A program made the position numbers and the translations under genes. From NCBI GenBank assembly GCA_964017045.1, contig OZ024809.1, positions 14,204,307 through 14,268,306 of the forward strand: a DNA stretch of 64,000 nt. Reading direction: 5' to 3'. Shown here in pieces: positions 34,901 to 43,497 of this stretch. The notes beneath the pieces are model-generated. The model was not told the DNA's origin. It saw only the letters and a list, made by a program, of their open reading frames with translations, and did not search any database. Position 1 is the stretch's first letter. Each line of letters starts with the position of its first letter. The DNA comes from Omphiscola glabra (Eukaryota > Mollusca > Gastropoda > Lymnaeidae).

Positions 34901-37900
34901 AATGTTGCCTTTAATAAATCAGGATCCAGGTAAGAATTCTCTTGTTAAAATTAATTATAGGACTGGTTAGACTAAGTTTTTGATCAGATGGAAACTGTAC
35001 TGTTAAATAATTTCCCTCTGAAAAACAATCTCAACAGATCATTGCACAACGATTTTTAATATTTTGTAACAATAAAACATCTTTAATTTTTTAATTTTTA
35101 AAAACAGTTTTAGGAAACAAACATAATTTTAATATTTAAAGTTGTGCTGGCTATCTAATCTGTCTTTTTTCATACTAAAATTTTAAATGCCATATTTTCA
35201 CGGATATAAGACACGTCTTATATAAAATTTTATGTACCCCTCACCCAGGGTGCGTCTTACGTAAAATAATAATTTTTACACAAATCGCCAATTGATGGTC
35301 TATGTACGGTACTAATCCCATTCACTGAAGACTTAGCCAGAATAAACAATAATCATTGCAGTCCTGCCTCAGACAATTCTTTGATCTATGGGTAAACTAA
35401 AAATGGTAATGAAGCCTTGTTTACATCCGACGGGGGATGAAACATTGCACAAATTTTTATTTATGATAAAGGAAAAGAAACCACTGGATATAAATTGCTC
35501 AGTGCTGCAGATGGCTAGGACGCGTGCGTCTTTTAAATTTTTTTTAACACAAATTGTGTCTTATAAATGGGTGCGTTTTATGTAAAAATATTTTTTACAC
35601 AAATTGTCAAAACCTGCGTCTTATATACGGGTGCGTCTTATATGCGTGAAAATACGGTACTCAAATCAGACACATATGAACCATATTTTGTAGGACTTCT
35701 CCTCCTCATAATGCATATTTTAGAGGAATGCAGAGTTTGGGAATCAGGCTTTAAGTTTTTTGACTGAGTCAGAAAGTTACAAAAATATTTCTCTGTTGGA
35801 ACATGTTTTTGTTACACTAATTGCCCCCCTTATTTTCATTGATGGGGGTCGAATGACAGTTTCCCAGGGGTCGCCTAAGACCCTCAGAAAGCACATATAC
35901 TCTACAGTAATGAAGTGGCAATGAAAATAATTTTGGGGTTCGCCCACAACAGAAAGAATGGTATTAAAGGGTCGCTGCATCAGGAAGGTTGAGAACCACT
36001 GATGTAAAGGAAGACCAGCAACTGCAAGAGTTTATGGAGCCAGAGTTGGAATAAATACTCAAAAACAAAGGTCTTTACCCTTCTAAAATAGTTTCTTTGT
36101 TGCAGCTTTATCACTGGCAGCTATGACAGAACATGTAAAGTTTGGGACACGAGTTCAGGAGAAGAGATACACACACTGGATGGCCATAGGAATGTGGTCT
36201 ATGCCATTTCATTCAACAATCCTTACGGGTCAGTACATATGATAAGGATGTGTTCATTACCATTTTCATACAACAGTCCTCATGGAGCTAGCATGCATGC
36301 CAACCTGTGGGATAAAAAACTGTGCAACATGTAAAACTGTACAATAGTATGAAAAACTGTTCAGTAAAAAATGAAAGGTGAATAGGAGTATAATTTATAC
36401 ATTTTTCATTAAATTATCAATTTTTTTGATTGCATGCAAACCTAGCCTTCTTGATAATTTCTTGATTAGTTTCAAAACCGAAACAATTGCCATTTTTAAC
36501 TTTTCATTGTTAACTAGATGTGACTGCAATGAAATTTGCAAATAACAAATAAGATATCTGCCCCTGGAACTTTATCAGATAGATTGTACACATGATGGGG
36601 CTGAGAAAAGAAGTATTTAACAGAGGTGTAATCTACCTTCATTGTCTCAAAGTTTCATTTGTGCAACTATGTTTTTAAAATGTGCCTCAATTTAAAAAAC
36701 ATCCTGAAGCAGGCATTTCAATGCTTGCAATTAACAAATTGAAGGAGCATCAATAATTCCAGGGTATTCTGTCAGCCACTCATTTAGCGTAAGAAGTCCC
36801 CCCCCCCCCCCCCCCCCCCCCCATCATTTGTACCTCATTTCAACTTTCTTGTAAAAAAAAAATTTAGTTCACCCTCTTGGTTGGAAGTTACCAGCTGTAG
36901 TAAAATAATAAATAAACAAAGAGTAAAATATGTAATTCTTATTGATGTCAGCTTTAAATAAAATATGGGCCTACTTATGCCAACAAAGAAAATCACAGCC
37001 ATTTGAAGTGCTGGGTGGCCGAGTGGTCTAAACTGAGCAAATCTCAAGTTGATGGTCTGGAGTTCAATCCCCGCCAAAGCCCAGTCAAGCAAACACACCA
37101 ACCAGCACCCCCGGGTGGATGGGACCCGTTAACCTTGGACGGCAGCTCATCTAAGAGAAGGAAACTCTGAATTCAAACCTGGAAATGGAGTCCCGATAGG
37201 CGGATAACATTGATACAATGAAACATTCCGGCAACTCCTGGGTGGATGGGACTCGTTAGCCTTGGACGGTAACTTATCTAAGAGAAGGCAATCTTTGAAT
37301 TCAAACCAGGAGCCAGAATGATCAATAAATTGATCATGGGCCCTCAAACATAAGAAGAAGAAGAAAGTGTTAGACCTAAGTCATGGTGGGGTGTAATGTT
37401 ACTTGTATTACTAGTACAAGACATAATTACTAATAAAGCTTTTTACTGTTAGTGATATTAAATATATTTAATTTTCAAAAGAAATTAAAAGAACACCAAT
37501 TACTGACATTGCAGTCTTCGTTAAGATTTCACAAACAGACTTGTAATTATGGTTTACTACTCAAAGTAGCTGCTATCGTAAGGATTCCCTAAATAACTAC
37601 CGGTATATTACTTAGATCTGGCAGAACCCTCAGATTCTATGTTGAGATGGTCTAACAATCCAAACATTAGGTCAAAGGTAATTTTGAATAGACCAAAAGG
37701 ATTTTAGCTTCCTTTAGACCTACACTGAATTTATTGTGCTGTGTGCAAACAATTTAAAATGTATTAAAAAATTTTTTGTTAATAAACTTGATTGTTTGTC
37801 TAAATCCTTTAAAGCCATAAAAAATCCTGTATGGCCTACACATTTTAAGATGCCTTAAAACCGTGCAAAGTACAAGTAAACTGTACATGTATTCACATAT

Positions 37901-40900
37901 GGACTAGTAGTTGTTGAAAACCACTAATCCAGATTATACATATGATGCAATGTACAATACCGGTAATCCTTATTTTGGTAGATCCCCTGTGATTCTTAAA
38001 AAGAGAATTCTGCTCTGGTGATAATCGCCTCCTGTCTCGGGGAAAGTTATTTGGATCAATAAATTGATTCTGTAATATTTGGCTTTAACATCACACACAT
38101 TTTCTGTCATGCTTTCAGTGACAAGATTGTGACGGGATCTTTTGATAAAACCTGCAGAATCTGGAGCTCAGAGAGTGGTAAATGTTATCACGTCTATAAG
38201 GGGCACACTGCTGAAATTGTGAGTCTCTGTAAATGTTATCACGTCTATAAGGGGCACACTGCTGAAATTGTGAGTCTCTGTAAATGTTATCACGTCTATA
38301 AGGGGCACACTGCTGAAATTGTGAGTCTCTGTAAATGTTATCATGTCTATAAGGGGCACACTGCTGAAATTGTGAGTCTCTGTAAATGTTATCACGTCTA
38401 TAAGGGGCACACTGCTGAAATTGTGAGTCTCTGTAAATGTTATCATGTCTATAAGGGGCACACTGCTGAAATTATGAGTCTCTGTAAATGTTATCACGTC
38501 TATAAGGGACACACTGCTGAAATTGTGAGTCTCTGTAAATGTTATCATGTCTATAAGGGGCACACTGCTGAAATTGTGAGTCTCTGTAAATGTTATCATG
38601 TCTATAAGGGACACACTGCTGAAATTGTGAGTCTCTGTAAATGTTATCATGTCTATAAGGGACACACTGCTGAAATTGTGAGTCTCTGTAAATATTATCA
38701 CGTCTATAAGGGACACACTGCTGAAATTGTGAGTCTCAGTAAATGTTATCACGTCTATAAGGGACACACTGCTGAAATTGTGAGTCTCTGTAAATGTTAT
38801 CATGTCTATAAGGGGCACACTGCTGAAATTGTGAGTCTCTGTAAATGTTATCAGTAATGAATGATGAGGGGTGCAAGCTTTATTCAAATCGACAAACTTA
38901 ACACAAGTTTTTTTATCACAAAAAATTTAATGTTTCTCCTTTTCTTACTGTTTAGTAACTTAAAAAAATTTGTTTCTGTATTCGACATGTTATAATACAT
39001 TGTTTTAGCCTGTGTTAATGAGGGTCAGTTAGGTTACCAAGTTGTCTACCTTGCAGGTGTGTGTCAGCTTCAACCCCCAGAGTACAGTTATAGCCACAGG
39101 AAGCATGGACTCCACTTGTCGACTCTGGGATGTAGAGAAAGGAACAGAATTAGCCACTCTGTCTGTGAGGATATCATGAAATAATAATTTTATTTCTCAT
39201 CAGCTTGTGGGGGAAAAAAAAAAAAGGGGGGGGGGGGAGAAATTCATATTATTATTTACTAACCGTTTTGTCTTTTTCACTTATTATTTATTTTCTATTC
39301 TTCACTTGTGTAAGTTTCTGTGTATGATTACTTGCCAAAGTATCTGTGTATGAATCTCTGAATAAATATCTGATTGTTATTAATTGCTTTGATTTAAAAG
39401 AATAAGAAATTGGTTCCTATATATACTCATTCATAAGTCCATTCATTCATAAGATGACCCCGTAAGTTAAGCCAGGAAGAGCCTGAAAAGTGTGTATCCT
39501 GCCCTTAAGCAGATCCCATAAAATAATGTACCTTTAGATGTATTTATTTAAAAGAATAACAAACTTAAAAAAAATAATTATTTGTTATTATTATTAAAAA
39601 GACTTAAAAACAAATCAGCATATAAATCAACATACAGTGTTATACAGACACTCACTTCATGTGTTTACCCGCATATACAGTACCATATGAACAATTCCAA
39701 AAAATAGGACCTCGGTGATCTAAGTTAACGATTACATTATTCAATATAGGTTCTTTAATACCGTCTAAGCACAGGCAAATCATGGCAGTCGCAAAATGGT
39801 AACTAAACATGTGACCCAATTTTGCACTCTGCTTTATCTTGTCTCCTGTTAAATACTTTTTCTTCATTGTTTTCTATAACAGAATCAGAAATTTAAAAAA
39901 ATCTAATATAACTAAACTTCCAGATCTTGCTCGTCTCTGGATCTCGGTCTTGTACATCTTGGCCCATTTTCAGGTATCGGAACCTCGGTGTTGGCAAAAT
40001 GAGATTCCATGACAAGAAAGAATCAGAAATGAAATTTAACAAGATTTTAAAAAATTGTAAACAATACGGGAATTATTGATAAGTAGAAGTGAGAAGGAAT
40101 ATCCATTTATGTAGTCAAAGAGTATGAAATGGTTAAAGAAGGAATCAGACTTTAGCAAAAGCTTTTCTTTAACAATGACGATGATGGTGGTGATGACGAT
40201 GATGTCGCAGTCCCAAATGAAAGGCAACCACAAAATCATGATGACGTTGATGATCCCAGATCACAATTACTAACTTCGCACACACAACAAACTACGACAA
40301 ATTTTGTTCCAAAACCGCTGAAAAGGAAGAGGCTGAATGCAAGAGCACTTAATCCCAAATGATGACCTTACTGCTGCGGCCATCAAGAAATAAATTTCAA
40401 CAGGGATCAAATCGGAAGAGCTCTCCAAACTTGAAGAAGCACCTGAAACTTATCAGAGGTATGTCGGTCCAAAGTGAACAGAATGTCTCTGTTTGCTGGC
40501 AACCACCGTAGCACGAGACGAGAGCGAATCACCTGCGCAACCATGAGTGATCTGAGGGTTCTTAAAAGTTACTTCCAAAAGCAATGTTGATTCGCCAATT
40601 CAGCATGTATGAAAATGAGAAAAGTACAAGAAGTAAGCTAATAATCTGTTAATGTGTCTTTGCACAATCAATCTTTGATTAAAAAATCCTGTTTTCTTTC
40701 TTGCTCTTGGGTGAGATCTCATCATGGAACCTTTGGATCTCATCTCGGAAAACCGTGATCTTAAAGAAAATGAGATCCTGGAAGTATAACCTTTGACCCA
40801 CTCATTAGCTGACCAATGAACAAGTGAAAGAAGGGATTCGTCAAGTGTCTGTTAAAAAGCGCAAAATTGAGTGGTGTGGCCACGTGACCTGAAAACAAGG

Positions 40901-43497
40901 GCTCGACAAAGAAATCTTGAAGGGCACAACTAGAGGAGGAAGAAGAAGAGGAAAACAGAGAAAAAGATGGGAAGATAACATAAAAGGGGGGGCGGGATTA
41001 AAACTAGGCGATCCTATGTATAGTGCAGAAGACTTAGAGGAATGGAGAAGAATCCTTTTCATGTCATCTGTGGTGCCCCAACGGTCCAAGGACTAAAGGA
41101 CATGATGATGATAAGCTGACCACACTTTTTCCCTGCAATTTAAAGATAAAGTAAGCTTATGAATGAGTAAATATGGTATTACTTAGATTTCAGCAAGTGG
41201 AAGGCACTGGTCAAGTGGGCCTATGGTGTTTCCGTTTTCAGAGTAAGTTTTTTTAAAAATGTATTGACATAACAGTAGCTACTTTTTCTTTCCAGGGCCA
41301 CACCGGAGAGATCATTTCCTTGTCGTTCAGCTCAACGGGCACTGAGCTGATCACAGCTTCATTTGACCACACTGTGTCCCTGTGGGATGTACGGCAAAAC
41401 AAGTAGGTTATGACATTTATAATTTTGAACATACTGTGTGACGCACGGTCCAACTAGGAAATTATGACACTTTAGCCGTAACTACTAGGACCATACTGTT
41501 TCCTTGTTGTGTGTTGGTCTGACTTCATAATGTACAGACACTTTCGGTTGATATTTTTACTTTATTTCAGGCGTATCCACACCCTGATAGGACACAAAGC
41601 TGAGATAAGCAGTGCTCAGTTCAATTGGGATTGTTCACTTATCGCCACAGGATCCATGGACGGCACCTGTAAACTTTGGGACAGATCTTCAGGTATTGTT
41701 GGATTAAATCAGGGGTTCTCAAAGTCCACTGAAAGGTCCCATGAGTATAATTCGACGGCCAGCAGCCATAAAAAAATCTGTTTAGATTTTGATACTAATT
41801 CTGTCCATCCTGGTAAACACGTGAAACTTTGCTCTGCCTAGAATCTATATGATTCTATACTACCTTCATATTCTTGATTATAATAATATTAGATGGCAGT
41901 AAGGTTTTGTTACTTCATCTTTATTCACCTTCAGGCACTTAATAATTAATCACGTAACACTCTAACATCACAAAACAGGACAGTCAAAGGTTTTCACACC
42001 TTGACCATGTGCCACATTTAAAAGTGTGCAATAACAATATCTAAAACAAATCACTTTGCGAGCTGCAAGTTTGAGACCCCCTGAACAAAAGTATTTCTTT
42101 TAAAGTGTTGTTGGATGAAAGATGTATAGCATCCATGCTGTAGTTCTCAAATATTTTAAACAAATAACTTGTTTTTATTACCGGTACGTCTCATTCTTCA
42201 GAGATTTATCTAAGTTTCAGAAATTCATCCACTTTTCAGAAATTCATCCAAGTTTCAGAAATTCATCTAAGTTTCAGAAATTCATCCAAGTTTCAGAAAT
42301 TCATCTAAGTTTCAGATTCATCTAAGTTTCAGAGATTTATCTAAGTTTTTGAATTATAAAGTGTCAAAATCTCTCCAGTTCCTTACAAAAATATATGTGA
42401 GTACAGTTTCAATGTGTTAAAAAATTATTTTCACTTTAAAAAGAATCCATGTTTACTAACTGATGTAAATGAACCTGTGACCTTCCAGGGCGCTGCACTG
42501 CTACTTTGAAGGCCCACTCGGATGAGATTCTGGATGTGGGTTTTGACTGCACCGGCCAGAGGGTTCTAACTGCCTCGGCTGATAACACAGGTTGCTGCTA
42601 CAGCGCCCTCACAAACCAGCAGATATCAAAGTTCTTTGGCCACGAAGGGGAAATATCAAAGGTAGGAAAAAAGTTTTTAAACAACAGACATGTGAGTGGA
42701 GAATATGAGGCAAAATGAAAATAGAAAAGATGTTAGGAAATATGAGGAAAGTAGAAAATATCATGGAAGTTCATAGAAAATATCCGATTTTTGTTCTGCA
42801 TGCTAATGCCCAACACATGCTCAGCTCAGCAAAAACATTGCTGTTACCTCCTGAATCTGACATTGCATACACACAATCAACAACAGAAACAAAGAGTGAG
42901 AGAAAAACTTGACATATGACACCCTCCCTCTCTCCCCTCCCGTTCAGATCACGTTCAACCCCCAAGGCACACTTGTGATGACAGCCAGTGCAGACAAGAC
43001 TTCACGACTCTGGGACCCCGAGACGGGCGAGTGCAAGCAGGTGCTGGAGGGCCACACCGACGAGATCTTCAGCTGTGCTTTCAACTATGAAGGCAACACG
43101 ATTATCACTGGTAAGAATTACAGGGACTGTTTGTTGTGCTAGAACTTGATGTGGCATGAGGATACAGTAGACTTGATGTAGTATCAGGATACAGTAGACT
43201 TGATGTGGCATCAGGATACAGTAGACTTGATGTGACATCAAGATACAGTTGACTTGATACCACCACTAAAGCACATTAAGTTGGCACACACATTTCATAG
43301 AAAATTTATTTTCCAGAATTATTGATAACAAGATTCCCATCATGTTATTACCATCTAAATTAATAACAATCCTTTTTAGTACTGTACCAATAACTGGAAA
43401 TTAGTTCATCTAAAAAAAATTATTTTTCTTTATTCAATCATGAATATTTTTGTTGATTACAGGCAGCAAGGATAACACCTGCAGAGTGTGGCGATAA
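28901..43497 (+). CDS. DAW1: DAW1 (dynein assembly factor with WD repeats 1; ODA16/WDR69), complete 13-exon gene
   Basis: Coding exons, rebuilt by hand from GT/AG sites and phase: 28901-28940, 30051-30123, 30447-30538, 33937-33989, 34871-34929, 36106-36228, 38119-38218, 39057-39164, 41296-41402, 41571-41692, 42489-42661, 42948-43110, 43463-43497. They total 1248 nt, 415 residues plus TAA, the same length I recall for human DAW1. The protein starts [14 protein letters not shown], has an N-terminal region of about 90 residues, then eight WD repeats. The strand ends read CKVWD, CRIWS, CRLWD, VSLWD, CKLWD, a degenerate GCCYS, SRLWD and the terminal CRVWR. Known family role: an intraflagellar-transport cargo adaptor that carries preassembled outer dynein arms into cilia. 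The introns are packed with minisatellites, a SINE, hAT copies and a non-LTR 3' fragment. Exon 7's donor is embedded in a 13-copy array (separate entry). No promoter or poly(A) site is assigned with confidence. Confidence 0.97.
30963..31081 (+). mobile_element. 3' end of the same non-LTR element with TAA tail, copy B, in DAW1 intron 3
   Basis: Same sequence as 9620-9764, ending GGGGTACCACGCC followed by a TAA repeat. Only the 3' end is present. Confidence 0.65.
31435..32290. repeat. Partial duplication flanking the 60-bp array
   Basis: Blocks at about 31435-31600 and 32030-32290 share GGTGGCAGTGGATCCT, TGGACTTCC, GGGTTTAGAGTC-like and GCAGGCTTGCGGTTT-like segments in the same order, with the minisatellite between them. 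Confidence 0.55.
31600..31950. repeat. Minisatellite, 60 bp x about 6, in DAW1 intron 3
   Basis: Units of CTAATCCTCAATGTAGCTGC, TAAGGTGCTGTAGTTGACTC, CATAGAATCGGGCCTCATGG. A degenerate relic is at about 32220-32290. Confidence 0.93.
32750..33000 (+). repeat. 50-bp x 5 array of splice-acceptor-like units in DAW1 intron 3
   Basis: Each unit has GGCTGTCTCACTGTATTGCA followed by G, giving a pyrimidine-rich stretch then CAG. AG dinucleotides lie at 32798, 32848, 32898, 32948 and 32998. Confidence 0.93.
33257..33437 (+). repeat. 36-bp x 5 array of splice-donor-like units in DAW1 intron 3
   Basis: Each unit has ATAGGTAAAGTAGTGCATCG, containing AG|GTAAAG. The first GT is at 33262 and the second at 33298, 36 bp apart. 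Confidence 0.92.
33470..33550 (+). mobile_element. Possible SINE/LINE tail with ATCA repeat
   Basis: GTGCTATATAAATATCC followed by AATC repeats resembles 3' tails common in animal retroposons. No body was recognised. It lies just after the 36-bp array in DAW1 intron 3. Confidence 0.3.
34066..34675. repeat. Minisatellite, 35 bp x about 17, in DAW1 intron 4
   Basis: Units of GGTGGCTGAAATGGAAATCA plus TCACATTACTCATTA, almost identical. Begins about 75 bp after exon 4. Confidence 0.96.
35190..35659. mobile_element. Related, longer MITE in DAW1 intron 5
   Basis: Ends CCATATTTTCACGGATATAA and GCGTGAAAATACGGTA, with GTGCGTCTTATA repeats near the right end. Diverged from the two shorter copies. Confidence 0.65.
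35850..36001 (-). mobile_element. SPIN-like hAT element, 3'-truncated, in DAW1 intron 5
   Basis: The reverse complement begins CAGTGGTTCTCAACCTTCCT, continues through GCAGCGACCCTTTAATAC and later GTCTTAGGCGACCCCTG and CATTCGACCCCCA. From memory, this order matches the SPIN (SPACE INVADERS) hAT family, reported in mammals, reptiles, a triatomine bug and a pond snail. The far terminus is not recognisable and no target duplication was found. Confidence 0.6.
36798..36822. repeat. Poly-C run, about 25 bp, in DAW1 intron 6
   Basis: Homopolymer of C. Similar C or G runs occur at about 2270, 4615, 9984, 47710, 52350, 59830 and 62142. Confidence 0.95.
37008..37366 (+). mobile_element. tRNA-derived SINE in DAW1 intron 6
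   Basis: The head is tRNA-like. An A box TGGCCGAGTGG begins at 37016 and a B box GAGTTCAATCC spans 37060-37070, with class II (Ser/Leu-like) spacing. The body contains an internal duplication of a segment beginning GGGTGGATGGGAC, near 37113 and 37239. The tail is an AAG repeat. A short direct repeat (GAAGTG before, GAAAGTG after) may be the target duplication. A truncated copy lies at 11532-11757. Confidence 0.85.
38168..38857 (+). repeat. DAW1: 13-copy 51-bp in-frame array of exon 7 end plus splice donor in DAW1
   Basis: Each 51-bp unit holds the last 36 nt of exon 7 (residues [12 protein letters not shown]) followed by GTGAGTCTC and TGTAAA. Donor positions are 38219 + 51k for k = 0 to 12. 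All are GTGAGT except the sixth (38474), which is ATGAGT. The frame of exon 7 continues open through every copy, adding [17 protein letters not shown] each time, until TAA at 38855-38857. Exon 8 (39057) begins in phase 0 with GTG, so splicing from any intact donor gives an in-frame protein. Copy differences are point changes with no indels: synonymous CAC/CAT and GGG/GGA, plus single V to M, C to Y and C to S changes. The first donor gives the standard DAW1 protein; use of the others is inference. Confidence 0.95.
39905..40795. mobile_element. Putative decayed DNA transposon in DAW1 intron 8
   Basis: Sequence near 39915 (ACTTCCAGATCTTGCTC, then GGATCTCGG) and the reverse complement of sequence near 40700-40790 (ACTTCCAGGATCTC, with GATCACGG) resemble each other as imperfect inverted ends. 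They enclose a broken coding relic. The boundaries are approximate and no target duplication was found. Confidence 0.28.
40150..40620 (+). pseudogene. Decayed coding relic with acidic stretch, probably from a DNA transposon
   Basis: A frame open for about 70 codons reads [11 protein letters not shown], then [13 protein letters not shown], then a stop. Shifting frame continues a plausible protein ([11 protein letters not shown]) for a short distance. It lies in DAW1 intron 8 between imperfect inverted sequences near 39905-39990 and 40690-40795. An acidic N-terminus followed by a basic patch is seen in several transposase families, but I cannot name one. It is broken and without a start codon. 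Confidence 0.3.
40841..41110 (+). mobile_element. 3' fragment of a non-LTR retrotransposon in DAW1 intron 8
   Basis: Broken-frame translation reads [11 protein letters not shown], then basic Gly/Arg/Lys sequence, then [14 protein letters not shown], ending in an ATG repeat (ATGATGATG). The RKIxWxGHV motif is typical of the extreme C-terminus of reverse transcriptases in several LINE clades. A second copy of the same 3' end lies at 57137-57335 on the other strand. Confidence 0.75.
41710..42083. mobile_element. hAT-like element in DAW1 intron 10
   Basis: Ends CAGGGGTTCTCAAA and TTTGAGACCCCCTG. It starts 18 nt inside the intron, just after exon 10's donor. No clear target duplication. Confidence 0.6.
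42190..42350. repeat. Minisatellite, 19 bp x about 8, in DAW1 intron 10
   Basis: Unit ATCCAAGTTTCAGAAATTC and close variants. The same motif forms a second array at 44665-44790. Confidence 0.9.
43136..43255. repeat. Minisatellite, 27 bp x 4, in DAW1 intron 12
   Basis: Units of GACTTGATGTGGCATCAGGA plus TACAGTA. Begins 26 bp past exon 12's donor. Confidence 0.92.

Noticed and set aside
37008..37085. Functional tRNA gene
   Set aside because: A and B boxes are present but the acceptor stem does not close and a SINE body follows.
38129..38857. A separate 242-codon WD-repeat gene
   Set aside because: It is exon 7 of DAW1 read through its donor array; the ATG-like start is internal and the frame is that of DAW1.
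38168..38887. 239-codon minus-strand ORF opposite the DAW1 array
   Set aside because: Antisense shadow of the 51-bp repeat.
41509..41841. 110-codon ORF extending past DAW1 exon 10
   Set aside because: Only 41571-41692 is the exon; the rest reads into flanking intron and a hAT element.
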